DNA of 64,000 bases from Purpureocillium takamizusanense (GCF_022605165.1 NC_063071.1:2914001-2978000); one strand, 5' to 3'; shown: positions 31,544 through 44,590, counted from the first letter of the stretch. Program-made: numbers and translations. The notes: generated from the letters alone by a model not told the origin.

Positions 31544-32927
31544 ACCTAGCCATCTAGCCTAGCGCCGCAGCCTCAGTGCAACGGCAGGCACTCACTTCCA
31601 CTGTAGGAACGAACTGCCAGGACCCAAGCAGCGCTAGATCTCGCTGCCAGCGCGACCGGGGGGGGAGGGGGGTGGCCAAGGATCTGGATGGAGGGGAGGG
31701 GAGGGGGTGGTGGTGTGGTGTGTGTGGTCTGGATGGACGGACGGACAGCAGCTCGATGGGACCGTGGAGGGAGGTCCGGGCTCGGCATGGCCTGCCCGGA
31801 TCGGATTTGCAAGCAAGCAAGCAACAAGTTGGTTCTTGTGTTGTACAGTAATGTGCCGTGCTGATGATGCTATCAGCGGCTCAGCGAGGCGAAGCGAGCC
31901 TATCTGTGTCTTTCTGCTTAGCCTTGTCTCCGGATTCCTTTTTTGCCTTTACCGCTCGCAGTCATTCTTTTTTCCTTCTTTTCCACAAAAACGAGATCCA
32001 TCCAACGGCGCTGCGAACTAAACGTTAGTTAGTACCTGAGGGGGAGGACGACGCCGACGCCGACGACGACGAAAAGACGACGCTTTGGGGGTAGCGGGGG
32101 GTGGTGGTGGCGGCGATGGCCACTGGGGGGGCGCACTTTGAGACGAACCTCAGACGCGGACAGGCTTTGGGGCTGGGGGAGAGAAATCACAGCAGCGGCG
32201 CCTGGACGCACGCCATGGAGGGGGAAAACGAATTGGGGGGCGCGCGGCCAGGCCGCCGAGCAGCCAGGTCAGGGGGGAGGGCAGGGGATGGGGATGGGGA
32301 ATGCGTTGCGCCATGCCGCGCAGACACGACAGACAGGACCACACGGCAGCAGCAGCAGCAGATCTGTATGTGTGTGTGTGTGCGCGAGTGTATGTTGAGG
32401 CGCTTGTTGGAGAGGTCTGGATCTAGCGTTCGCTGTGGCTCAATGGCTGCAAGCCCAGCCTTGGGGGTGTCGTTTTGGTGGAGCCCGCCGCCGCCGTGAA
32501 AAAAAAAGTACGTAGTACTATCGTCGATCGAGGGGTGGAGGAGGAGCAGCGGCGGCTTGGAAGGTGAGCGGGGAGAGCGAAGGGGTGTGTGTGCGTGTGT
32601 CTGTGAGAGAGAGGGGGATAGACGAGCGAGGTGTGCGTGGGTGGGTGTTGGTGGTGCAATCATAAGGGGGGGGGTTAGTAGGGAGGGAGGGGCAAGAAAA
32701 AAGAGGCTTGCAGACGGCGGGTGGGTGGCCTGTTGGATGGCTCGATGGCTTGCCCGCCAAGGCGACAATGCAAGACAGGGCCCTGGGCCTGGCATGGCAT
32801 GGCATGGCATGGCGGCATGGGCATGGGCACGGCGGTTTGTACTACGTGCTATGTACGAGTGTCTCCGCGGCATCGCAACGCGTCCCCAAAACGGCTCGCA
32901 CAGCAGAGACGAGAGTGAGCGACGGGG

Positions 32928-32990
32928 ACGGAGGAGGAGGAGACAGAGGAGACAGAGGAGGAGGAGGAGGAGGAGGAGGAGGAGGAGAGG
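32928..32990. repeat. (GGA)n microsatellite with CAGA interruptions
   Basis: GGA triplets with two GACAGA breaks, all purine on the + strand except the C of the interruptions. (CAGA)n and (CCTG)n follow within 70 bases. Confidence 0.85.
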
Positions 32991-33212
32991 GCGAGCCACA
33001 GACAGACAGACAGACAGACATCGACTCCGCCTCACGCCTGCCTGCCTGCCTGCCTGCCTGTCTTCCTCCTTCTGTCTGGGCTGCAGCAGGCCACAGCAGC
33101 GACCGCAGCAGCATCATGGCCAACGAGGGCGGGGGAGGGAGGAGGGGGACGAAGCTATCGACACTGGTCCGCTGCGTTGCCGGCGGTCTGTCCGCCCCTC
33201 CCCCCTTCCCCC

Positions 33213-33242
33213 GTCACGTCAGGTCACGTCAGGTCACGTCAC
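33213..33242. promoter_or_regulatory. Three tandem GTCACGTCAG units (TGACGTGAC on the other strand)
   Basis: Three exact-spaced copies place TGACGT, the half-site of bZIP/CREB-type factors, every 10 bases, about one helical turn. No gene is recognised close by on either strand, so a regulatory role is only a possibility. Confidence 0.35.
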
Positions 33243-33700
33243 CTGCCGGTGGCGATGGGTTTTGCGTGCCGATACATACAATGTAAATGTATGCACTCCA
33301 TGTAATGCACGCGTGTATGTACGTACATTGCTTCATATATACATGATCTATCGACTAAGATGCGAAAAGCAACCCAGCCAGACATTTGATGGGCGGGTTG
33401 GTTGGTTGGATGAGAGCGAGCCCAGTCAGTCAGTTCACCTCAGTGCCGGACCTCCGGATGAGGCGGCGGCGGCGGCGGCGGCGGCCGGCCGGCCCTGAGT
33501 AGGTACCTTGGTAGCAGTATATTAGCCTTTTCTGCCCCCGTTGCGACCGGTTCCGCGCTCCGTCCGAGACGCCGAGCCTCGCATTTCCGCTTGCCGCCGA
33601 TACCAGGTGATGTGATGTGATGTCTGGTCCATGTCCATGTTCATGTCCATGTCCAATGTTCATGTCCAATGTCCATGTCTTGTGCCGTCGATGTTTGGAG

Positions 33701-36700
33701 GGGGAAGCATCCATCATCCATGTGGCACAACAAAGTAACCATGTACATGGGTACGGAGTACTAAATGCTTCGAAACAAAAGAAGAAGCTTCCGTCACTTC
33801 ACCTCCTCCTCACCGGGGGCAGCGGCGGATCCCGTCAGCCCGTCAAGGTCAAGAGGGGGGGTGATGTGGTGGCATGGGTGAGGAGGCAGGCAGGCATTCA
33901 TTCAGCGCGCGACGCCACAACACAATGAATGAGGGGCACAACATCGCTCGCTGATAAACCCCCGTGTCCGGATGCCTGCCCGTCGTCGTCGTGGACTACA
34001 GGTAACTAATAAGCAGACCTTGTTGGCCCCGGTCACGCCCAAGCAAGTCCCGCATCTGCTGCCGCTGCTGCTGCTGCTCGCGGCGGTGCCAGGTCCGTGC
34101 TGCGGCGGTGGCTGAACGCTTTTTCTCAACAACGTGCAGCGACGCGCGTGCGCACGTCCAAATGGTTCGTGATGGTATCACCAGCGAGGCGCCCAACAGC
34201 AGTAGAAGCAGCAGCAGCAGCAAGCAACAACATCAGCCACCCGCAGCCATCGGGTCGATTTTGTGGCGCACTCACTCCAATCCTCCACCCGAGCATCTGC
34301 GGGCACATAAGTGCCGCTGAGAAATACAACAGTACAGTGATTACAGTACGAAGAGAGAGCGAGCGAGCGAGAGAAAGAGATCAACGTCCAGGGGCTTCGT
34401 ACGTGTGGCCCATGCATCGCCAAGAACGGCGCACACGCCACGAGGCTTCTGCCGCGCGCCGCCGTTGCTCTTTTGCGGGCATCGATTCATCAGCAAGCTC
34501 ACCAATCCGTCGTCTCGGAGGTGTCCCTCCCATGCAGCCAGCAGTCTCGTTTTTTTCTTGCATTCCACGCCCCAACAAGGTCCGAACGCCCTACGGCTTG
34601 GCTGGCCGGCTGGCTGGCAGCAACCAACCAACCGCCTCACGACCTGCTGAGCGCGGAAAAACTTTTCGACATGTCGGGATAGCCAACAGGGTGCACGTCA
34701 TGAACTGTTTTCCCTCGTCGAAGCAGGCGGGCAACGAGAAGTCAATTCATCGACCGCATGGCTTTTACAATATGGTGCAGTTTCTTGTACTACTACAAAG
34801 GGAGAGATCGCTCCGGAAAGTCCCAAAGGGGCTGGGGCCGTCGAACGCAACTAGCGCGGCGCCGCCTTTGCCGGCTGGGGAGCAGACTTTTTTTTTGGGG
34901 GGGGGTTAAACTAAATGGATTGCTCACCGACAAGACGAGACGAGATCAAGGCATGGGAGATTTGTTGGTCGTATCATGCAGTGAAGGATCATCGGACACG
35001 GCAATGCGTAGTAGGTGGTGATGAAGGCGCATCCGTACAAGCATCGTCACCGTGGTCCGCCGCGCTAGGATCATCCCTCCCTGGCCATCCGGAAGCGAGC
35101 AGGCAGAACGTACTGTATGTACGGAGTACTAGCCACGGTTGAATGATTGCTGCCGCTACGTACGTACTACAGCGACCAACGGGAGGACCAGCCCCCCTGT
35201 CAGAGCCGGGGGTGAGCCCACGAGGCCTTCACAAGTGCTCACAGAATTCGAGCGAGCTCTCGCTTGCTGGCGCGCAAGGCCCGCAAGCCCACTCGTCGAT
35301 GACGTATCGACGATTTTGGTTCTCCTGCCAGCCCCAAGCACGCACAGGGATGTGAAACGCAAGACAGACCAGCAGCAACAGCAATTGAAGAAGATGAAGC
35401 CGCGATGAAGCGCCTACGCGGGCAGCACCGCTCGCGACGTAGTGTTGAGACGAGCCGAGCCCTAGCAACGTCCAGACCGGTCCTTCGGGGAAGGAAAAGA
35501 AAAAAGCAACCACGCAAATCTAAGCGCCTTCGGTCTACAGACACTGCGACGAGCGGCGGCGCGCCGAAAGCGACGGTCCATCAAACTTGTTGGCCCGGGC
35601 GCGCGGGCGGCGAGGCGAGAGTCAGCGCCGGTAAAAGCCTGGCGCCTACTACTTTTTCTGGTCGTACCGAGGGGCCGGGGCTCGTTGCGCCACCGGCAGC
35701 CGCCTGTCCACCATCTATCTGTATGGATGGCTTAGCTTATCGCTGACTCTTATTACAATACATCACCGTATTACCACGGTCCTCGGCCACGACTGACTGA
35801 TGCTGCTGCGGCTGGGATGCTGGGCTCTCGGACTGCAATGTTCCGGGGGTCATTGGACGTGACAGGGAGGATGGCATGGATGAATGAATGGATACGCATG
35901 ACATGGTCTCTCTGTCACCGAGGTGTGCCATGTCTAGTGGCAACAGTCGACATGGGGGATTTCGCCCATCGTCGATGTGTGTGTCTGTGGTACAGTGCTA
36001 TGGCGTTTCTGAACCAACCATGCACTTTGCGGGATGCGTTATCTGAAACCCCCAAAAATTGCGTGGGAGGAGGAGGAGGAGGAACCTGAGCCTCGTGTCG
36101 CGGGGCATCATCATCTCCAATCTTTAGAGCGAGCGCCCGCCCGCATGCCGTCGCGATGGGACGTTATTGGAGCCTCCACATGATCCGCATCCGTCCACCG
36201 ACTTTTGTTTGTTTGCCTCTCCGCACTCCCCTTCTTTTTCTTTTTTTGTTTCCCCAGACGGAGAGAGCACAATCAAGTCTCTGTCTCCAGATCCCACCCT
36301 GACTTGCGTGAGTGCTTACAGTAGTAGTACTACTACTACGTAGTGCCCACACCGATGGGGAAGAAAATTTTGGCATCCATCGATCCACCTCTCCATCCAT
36401 CCTATCGCTCCCGCCCGTCTGTCCCCAAGAGTAAGGCTCGACCCGCCACGGCGGAGCACCGCGCGGGCGCCAACGTCGGTTCGGCGGCGGCGGCGGCAGC
36501 GCGACGCTTGCTCCACTCCCTCACTTTCTGGGAGCCGCCGCCGCTGCCAGAGATAAGAGATGGATGGAGCCCCCAATCCACCCCCGGCAGGCTGATGGGT
36601 CAGGGTTGGTGGTGTTACAGCCTCCTCCTTGTCTCTGGGAAAAACTGGTGGGGGCTCCGAGACATCGACGGCTAGACTGGGGCTTGCTTGCTTGCGCCGC

Positions 36701-39640
36701 TCAGATTGTGCTAATAAAATTGTAAATCTCACTGCGTACGTATCGAGACTAACTGACTGACTGACTGACTGACTGAATGAGGGAGTGCGCACTCGCCGGA
36801 GATGGGTTGATGGCGCCTTCAACACCCCACGCTATGCCATCCGCAGCAGCATCGCATGGTGCCCTGCGTGTTGCGACGCTGTGGCTTTTGCCGCGATGAA
36901 GACGTTGTATCATGCCCCTCCTCTGACTGACTCCCCGATTACTACGAGCGGAGCAACTCACCGGATGGATGCTATAAGCTTAGCGAGCACGGCAAGCCTC
37001 AACACCAAGGCCGGAACTCTGGGGCAACTCACAGCCCCAGGGCCTAGCAGCAACATGGACGGCCAGAATGAGCGAGCAGCCGTTTGACCCCCATCTTCTA
37101 CTAATTACTTGACTACTACTACTAACTCATCTACTACTTACCCACAGCTGCCCGTGTCCCTGATCGCCAGACTCTGTCGTCTGTCGACTGCGGGTTCGGT
37201 AACTCCACTTCGTGTAGTACTTGGTGTAAACGTGAAGGTAGTATCAGCAGCCTGGACCAGCCGCAGCCATGGGTTTCTCGACGGCGACAGAGTCGCGCGA
37301 CCGCGTGCATATCCGTACATACATACAGTATACATGCAACGACCTCATCTGGCAACCGCGCAACTTTCACCCAAACCAGTGGATGGATGAGCTGCACGCC
37401 AGGCGTCGCCCAACTGCCCACTCGACGTGCACATTGCATATACGTACTCGGGCGTTCGTACATACAGTGCATACATGCGGAGCAGAAAAAGCTGTTGTAG
37501 AACAAGCGCCGCTCGCTCTCCTCCATGGTTTCCCATCGGCATACACCCCCTCTCTTTCCTTCCTGTGCCAGCAGATGCAGCGTCGAAGCTGGCAGCAGCA
37601 ATCTACCCGTGTCGGCCCCATGTCGTTCCCGCGCCGCCACCGACGCCGCCGGCAGATGGCAGGTCATCAGCGGTTCGGGGGGACCCAACGACTGACTGCT
37701 TCTGCTGGCCCAACCGCTTGCCTCCGTTGGCCGGCCGTGGCAATGATGAATGGATGGATGGACCAGACGAGGGATGGGAGGCTCTGACCGCCAGTGTACA
37801 AGCTTCGTCCTTGTCTCTCTCATTTCGTACCAAGTTACTACTGTAGGTTGTGCTGCTGCCCTGCGGCAGAGAGATTACGGGGCCGAGTTGTCGTCGTTCT
37901 TGGGCGTGGGGGGAGGGGCATCCCTCACACCATCTTGATGTCGTTTCTGCATGACCAGTGGCGATTCGCATCCCCAACGACTTCCAACAAAGTGCTGTTC
38001 GTGTGTGTTGCCGCAGACGCGCCGCCGCCGCCGCCACCGTTGATGGGAATGGGACCTTTCGGCTCGGCGCCGCACCTCCAATGATAACTAAATAACTAAT
38101 GGCCATCCCATCCTATCTATCCACTCGCTCTCCGCGCGCGCGTCGAGAACCACCCATCCACCCACCCCATCATCAATTACCCTTGTGGGACCCTGTCACT
38201 GTGAAGATACTTGGGGCAGTCAGTTACTAGTTGGTCGAGGATGCAAGCAAGCTGCTTCGAGCGAACAGCCACGGGTACGTGCGTGCAGCTCGGTGGAGCA
38301 GCAGCATCAACCAAGCAGGGTTTCGCGGGAGCTGCTGTTGTTGGGGCACGCCTTGAAACGCCAATCCAGTCCCCTGCAGCATGCAAAGTGATCAGTGTGC
38401 TGTTGCTGTTGCTGAGCTGTGCGAGTACGACGAGCACGGTTGCTGCTGCTACTTCGCACGTACATACATGCAGCAGCAGCAACAGCAGCAACAGCAGCAG
38501 CAGCCTTGTTGCTCTTCGAAAGGGAGGAAAACCCATCGCACTGCCGTGTTCTTGCGATTCTGCGTGGGAGTGAGAGCGTGATCCCGCCGGCAGGACTCGC
38601 GCTTACATTCTCCCTCCCTGCTGCCGATGAGCCCCCTCCCCACCGGCTCGGGACATTCGTCCATGTAAGAACTAACGTATATACTACGGACGTACAATGC
38701 GGATGATGTGAAAATAGCAGCACACTGCGAAGAGCAACGCGCAGACATTGCCGCTCCGGCGCTTGTGCCTGATCGACCGACCGCCCGAGGCCGCTCTCGC
38801 GCCATGACTTGCTACTACGTACTTTCGGCCGATGCTGTTTGGGACGGGTGCTCTCTCTCGAATGCCAGCTAGCGTCGCATCGTCGTAGCGCCGGAGTAGT
38901 GCATGCGTGCTGAGAGAGGGGGGGAGACGGAGCTCGCGAGACCCAAAAGGCCCCTCCTCCTTGTTCCGCTTCATGCCCTCTTGTCCTATTGTCCTCCACC
39001 TCAAGGTGGCAGCTCGCCCGTGATGCTGCCGCCATGCAGCGCCTCGCGTCGCACAGCAGCCCGTGTTCTGTCGACCCCCTCATGTTCCAAGGTACGCATG
39101 GCGGCGGCCCAGCCAGCCAGCAAGTCCAAGCCAGTTCAGCAGGTTCATGTGGTAGTGACTGCATGGCAGGCAACGGCGGTGGTGGTGGCGGCGACGCGGC
39201 TTTGTGGTTGGGAAATGGGGAGTGGATGGGAAAAGAATCCTCGACAACACCATCACGGCGCAGTAGTCGCGCATCTCGATGATTGGTGCTGTCTGCGAGC
39301 CATGATTGGCCCGCTCGAGTTTCTCCTGCGATCAGGTCTCGTCGTTCCGTTCCAACCTTTACCCCCCTGTTGCGGCTTTGCGTCTAGGCTGCACGAACTA
39401 GCAGGGGGGGGCTGCCTTGGCTGCATGGCTTGCATCTTGGAATCCACACCGACGAGGCAGCGCAGAGCCCAGGGGGAGGGGGGTGGGATGAAGAGGAAGA
39501 AGCGAGTAACCGTTGAGTGGGTTTTGCTGGCTGCTGTTTGGCCTGGCATGACATGGCATGGGTGATTTTCTTTCTTGACACTCGATGCTGTGGATCCGGC
39601 AGGGGCAGCCGTCACCGAGCTTGGACATGAATTTGTTAGC
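33701..39640. other. Gene desert, part 2: no gene recognised
   Basis: Exact GTACGGAGTAC motifs occur at 33751-33761 and 35119-35129. Other simple sequences are (CAG)n at 34199-34222, a T/G homopolymer pair at 34889-34906, GAGGAGGAG at 36068-36081, (GACT)n at 36752-36775, GTAC/TACATAC patches at 37312-37480 and 38458-38470, and (CAG)n at 38470-38504. Long frames (34097-34909 +, 37134-37823 -, 38307-39173 -) have erratic composition and no motif. Confidence 0.55.
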
Positions 39641-42600
39641 CGTTGTTGAGACTACATACTAACTTACTACTAACAACATCCGACTATGCGGCTGAGATGC
39701 CCGTTGGTGATAGTAGATGTTTGCTCCGGGGTCGAAGAAGAGACGAGACATTGACCGCAATTCTCACAGCCATTGAGGCCCAAATGTTGTGCGGCACACG
39801 CGTCGAACAAGAAAGACGGCACAAGGTACAGTGCCTTCCTAATCACAGGAACTGTATGTATGAAGACGTTGACTGTTGATGCGATTCGCTGGACTGGACA
39901 TTGTCCGACAACGGACGCATATGTCTTCGCCACTGGGGGGGACCGATTTGCATTGGCGTTGGGATGGCAAGCTGCAGCCACGCCAACATATTTTTAATTT
40001 TTCTTGGATTCCTTCACGAATCGCATTGAGCACCAGCGGCGCTGTTTCCATGGTCGCGAGGGAACCAAAGACTTGAACACACACAGGAAGAGGTACAGTA
40101 CAGTACTGCATATTGTGTTCGTGACAGACTCAACTCGCGGGCAACAGCAGCCCACGGCTAAAGTCTCCGGCGCGACACCAAGGAAGACGCCTTGTTGGAC
40201 ACCAACCCACCAACCACACATCCTACCCACGTCACCCATCCATCCATCCCCCTTCTTGCTTTGGTGCCTCCTGTTGTGCTTTGCCGGCAGCGGCCGCCGG
40301 CCGGCCCCACCTCACGATGTCTGTCGTGCGTGTGCCGCTCGCTGCACCGCAGTAGCAGGTCACGAAGCTAAGATGCCATGCGGCCCGCCGCCGCCCCAGC
40401 TGCTGCTACTGCTCCTGCTGCTGACCTTGCCTCGTCGTGGCGCCTCTACCACTAGCGTCAGGTCTGAGAGAGGCTTGGCGGGCCTGGCTTTCTACGAGCA
40501 GCTGAACGAAACAAGGGCGCGTTGCTACCCTTTCCCAGCAGATTCACCCCCTCCAGCCATGAACCAACCGGCCGCCCGCATGGCTGGAGGCGATGTCTGA
40601 GCGGCGTCTGTGCTAGGGACACAAGGGGCTTGTTGCCGAGCCGATACGATTTATCCGAGTGCAGTAGTATGTCACAGTACGAAGCTTGTATGTATGCAGA
40701 GCGTGCAGCAATCCATCACTCTACCATTGAAGCCGCCCCCGTTCGCCGGGTCGACCGTCGACCGCGGCGTGATGGCGCAACGCGCAGTGAGTGAGGGGGA
40801 GGAAAGAAGGGCGCATGCAAGACGACTGCCGTCGAGAACGCCCTGATGCAGCAGCATACGACGGAGATGTCATTATCATTCCATTATGGCACTAATCATC
40901 GTTGCGAGCAGGTCCCCGTCCCCTCTTCGGCAAACGAACTGCTATGAGGAGTAGGGGTCCAATGGACCCTGTTTTCCTCCATCCATCAGTCACTGCAACA
41001 TGCTGAGTAGAGAGCCAATGTCATATAACGGCGTTGCTGCTGCCGCTCAGGGGAACCGAACCAACCCGCGATTATGCAACTTACACGTAACAGTTGAGCA
41101 CTCACTTACACCGACAATGCGTAGGTACCGGGGAGCATGGGCAACAAGCGCCCAACGTCGACATGCAGTCAGTCGTGTGTACTGTACTTACCTCGCCGGC
41201 ACAATCTCAAAGGCAAAAGGAGCGTCGTCATCGCAGAGCTCCCTCAAGGCGGGAATCAGGTTTCGCATGCGTCGTGGCTTTCGCCAACGTTGCTGAGCTA
41301 GGTATGGATGGACCCCTTACGCATGGCATTTGATGTCGTCCGACAGCAGCGGGCACCCCCTCCCTCCCATCCTTCTTCTTTTCGCCCGCCGAGTCTAGCT
41401 CGTCTGGGCCCCTTTCGAGATCCCAAGTCTGGAATCCCGACATTGTTAGCAGTGGCAGTAGCAAACGGGCTTCGGCCCGCCGACGTGCCAGCTATCTCCG
41501 CCAGTTGTTAAAAACTTGTGGGAGGCGGTGGTGATGGTGTGCCCTAACGCGCGACGACGGCCTCGCCATCGGCGGCGTTACGCCGAGCCCGAGGAGGAGG
41601 CTGTCTAGGGGCGAGGGGGCTTCTTCCTGCCGTCAAACACGGCGCGGCTGGCTTGGCTAATGGCTTGGTACGACGCCACACCGGCGTCCGGGACGGCACA
41701 GCATACGGGAGAGAGCTCCAGTCGAGCTCGCTCGCTCGTTTCCCTGTGCCGCCCCGTGCAGCGCCGCTTGCCGTATCATCATCGGGGGGGGGGGGGGGGG
41801 GGGGACAGCAGCAGCAGCCGTCGCGAAGCTCCCACGGGCGGCAAGCCCGCAGGAGTTTGGTTTGCCTCATCAGCAGTCTGTGCAGGCAGGGCCGTTGCGT
41901 TGCGTGAGGGTGTCGGAGCTTGCAGAGCCGTCGAAGAAGCGGGGGAGGGGAGTACGTAGAACGGGATGCCTGCCTGCTTGACCCCCTCTTCTCCTTCTCC
42001 GGGGGTGGAACCCGCGTCGTGTTGCATTGCAACCGGTGAGAGAGTGATGGGCCGTTTGCCTTTGGGGCGGCATCTGGTGTGTGTGTTTGTGTGCGTGTCG
42101 TCTGGAGGTGACAGCGTTTCGTACGTAGAGGCGTTTTGCTGTTCCGTGGCGAAAGCAAAGTCGCTCGCCATAGGCAAGATATCACACCCGATATGCTGGC
42201 TTTTTGCGAAGCTGTCCGGTAAGTATCAAATCCCGCCCACGTCAAATCAGGAGAGCTGGGGGGAAATGCCGGACCCTGCTCGTATGACCAACACGCAACT
42301 CTAGGCGATATGTCACGCCATACAACAGCGAGGCGCCAAAAGGCCGACTCCGACGCATCCGCTTGCAGGACTGGAGGTGCAGCGAGCGGGCAGCACCGGT
42401 CCAGCAGCGCCTTTTTTTGCTGAGCACGCACGTCAGTCATTGCTCTCCAACTCCCAGCCTACTTGTTGTTGCCTTTGTCCCCGTGCCTATCGCCAGCTTC
42501 AATGCCAATTGATCTCCGCATCCTCACTCGGCCTCGAGGAGGGGAAGGCGGTCCTGCAGCCAAGTCAGTAGTCAGCCAGCTGCATGTACGGTGTACATAC

Positions 42601-44344
42601 TTTGTACATACGTATCGACAGAGCGGCTGGCAGCAGCAGAGCCATGCCGACCCCAGGTTTCTGCAAAGCAGCCGTGATTTCCATGAGGGGGGGCGGGACC
42701 CAATCATGGGCGCACCAGCAATCTCTCTCTCTCCTTAGGTAGGTTGGGGAGCTTGCATTGCATTGACCCCAGACGGCGTCTTTCTCTTTCCCCCCAACAA
42801 GCCCGTGCCCCCTCCCCCGGAGACTTTGATGGGCTACGGGGACCTGGATGGTGTGGACGGACAGTCGGCGGCTGTGCTGACATTGATGGGGTAGCCCAGA
42901 CACAAGCTTCGACACGGACACGGAGACTGACCGCCTCGAAGAAGAGAAAGACGAAGAAGAAGGAATACCGTCAGCGTGATGCACACTGGAATGTCGCAAT
43001 CTACTGTGGAGAGCGCAGGCGGGCGGCGGCGGCAGTTAGCTTCCTACTCAACTAGAGCGGCGCCAGATCGAGCCAGCCGCCGCCGAGGAGGCTTATTAGC
43101 GACACCAACAAGTGACTAACTCAACCATCCCGCAATGAGTGCCAACCAAGTAACTAAACTTGAGGATGTACAACAGTACCACCATGAGCTGGCGAGTCAC
43201 AGACGCAAGCCCCGTCACGGGGAGCGCTCAAACGGCCGATCCAAACCCCCCCCCCCCCCCTCCCCCTCCAGACGAAACGCCAAACCCACGCGCCATAGCC
43301 CCGTAGCTTGGGCCAAGGGGATGGATGGCGCAGAGGCGAGGGCACACACGTTTCTTTGCGAGGTGGCTTTTTCGAACCATCATCCACGCATGCATGCTCG
43401 CTCTCGTCACTTGCCTTGGTCCCCACGCCCGCCCGCTGCTTACCCCGGATTGCGCTGGACACATCATCACCTAGTCCATGCCGTGACCCGGTGAGTGCGT
43501 AGCAGCCCGCCCCAGGATCGGCGTTGCGGCTTGCTGCCGGCAGTGCAATGCCTGACCCCGCCTGCCTGTCCGCCTGCTTGCTGCTGGTGCTGCTGCTCGC
43601 CGCTGCTGCTCGCCGCTGACCTCTTTATCGCCGCCCCCTCTGGTGCCACGGGAGATCATCCCATCACCGAATCGGGTCTCGCCTTCTGAAGAAAGGGTTG
43701 AGTAGCTCTCGCCACCTTCCACAGATATTGCCTGTGCTGTGCTGGCTGAAGCACGAACTCTATTGACTGGCAGCGATGAGGCAATTGAACGCGGTCCTCA
43801 GTTGCCAGAACACACAAGACATGAAAATTAAATTGGCCAAAATGATGACAAGGAAATGCCAATCTAGATTTTCCGTGCTCAATCGGTGATTAATTTTCCA
43901 TCGCATCAAGATGATGTATAGAATCCGTATACCTGGCCCCCCCGTCCCCCCACATATACAGCGAGTGGGAGACGGCGGTTTGAGTTGATGCGCGTTATAA
44001 GCTCGCCAATTATGGTTCTCGGGTGTTTACGTGTGAATGCTGCAAACATTGGAGATTGAATTTCTGAGCAAAGCGCCGCTGAGTCTTGAGTTACTCATGT
44101 ATTTTATACATGGCGTATGTGATGGTCTATAAAGGAATGGTGAGCTCTCTCCTAGAAGGGTAGCAACGCGTATAACTTGTTACTTTTCGACCTGATTTTA
44201 ATCTGATGATTGTCTCAATATAATCTTGAAATCTAACTCAAGTCATGTACGTCGCTCATTCATGTGTTTTTTTTTTTTTTTGCTTTCATTGAAAGGATAG
44301 GTCTTGACGGCGCAAGTTTGTAACTAACCGTCCCATCAAATAGG
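39641..44344. other. Gene desert, part 3, ending in an AT-richer segment before the small secreted peptide
   Basis: No coding region recognised to 43690. It has a G21 tract at 41784-41804, a C15 tract at 43246-43260, and a GTAC-rich patch at 42585-42620. From about 43690 to 44340 the DNA is clearly richer in A+T than its surroundings and lacks microsatellites apart from T15 at 44267-44281. It probably contains the promoter of the peptide gene at 44345. A possible 5' leader intron runs from GTACGT at 44247 through ACTAAC to ATAG just before the ATG. Confidence 0.5.
41784..41804. repeat. G21 homopolymer
   Basis: Twenty-one consecutive G directly after (ATC)n on the + strand. Confidence 0.9.
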
Positions 44345-44590
44345 ATGAAGGCCGCCATCACCACGCTCCTCCTCCTCGTGTCAAGTCTTGCGGCGGCGGG
44401 GGCGGCGGCGGCACCGACCCCAGACTCCGAGAAGCGACAGGACGACGACCCCATGGGCACGTTTGTGAAGTGCCTGTCCGGCTGCATGAAGCGCGACCCC
44501 AGCGAATTCGAAGCGTGTGGGGACGAATGCCTCAGTGCCATGGGCGGCGGCGATGGTGGCGGGGGGGATGATGGTGGCGCCGGCGAGTGA
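44345..44590 (+). CDS. Small secreted peptide with twin CX3C motif
   Basis: Single exon, 81 residues. Residues 1-23 form a signal peptide (MKAAITTLLLLVSSLAAAGAAA). Lys30-Arg31 in SEKRQ is a Kex2-type processing site, giving a mature peptide of about 50 residues starting QDDDPMG. It holds exactly four cysteines in a CX3C-X10-CX3C pattern (43, 47, 58, 62: CLSGC and CGDEC), which would staple two helices into a hairpin. The tail is Gly/Asp-rich (GGGDGGGGDD) and looks disordered. The ATG follows CAAATAGG, an AG that may end a leader intron. Twin CX3C hairpins occur in small Tim chaperones and in assorted secreted helical-hairpin peptides; the signal peptide argues for the second kind. I recognise no named family. 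It stands alone in a gene-poor region. Confidence 0.7.
   Translation: MKAAITTLLLLVSSLAAAGAAAAPTPDSEKRQDDDPMGTFVKCLSGCMKRDPSEFEACGDECLSAMGGGDGGGGDDGGAGE

Larger units (their letters stand above)
30365..33700. other. Gene desert, part 1: dense microsatellites
   Basis: The first few hundred bases are the promoter of the minus-strand CBM21 gene (GGTAGGTAGG near 30568-30580). No coding region is recognised. Repeats include (CA)n 31511-31542, a GGGGA/GGTGGT-rich stretch 31660-31730, (GGCAT)n 32790-32815, (GGA)n 32928-32990, (CAGA)n 33000-33020, (CCTG)n 33038-33060, three GTCACGTCAG units 33213-33242, (GGC)n 33463-33485 and CATGTC-type repeats 33606-33680. Confidence 0.6.

Noticed and set aside
32187..33035. 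282-codon minus-strand frame in the gene desert
   Set aside because: Composed of Leu, His/Thr and Pro runs from microsatellites; no domain.
34097..34909. 270-codon + strand frame
   Set aside because: Mixed low-bias codons, no homology recognised, no splice logic.
37134..37823. 229-codon minus-strand frame
   Set aside because: No recognisable motif; crosses GTAC-rich and TACATAC patches.
41544..42440. 298-codon minus-strand frame
   Set aside because: Runs through the G21 tract (Pro run) and has no family features.
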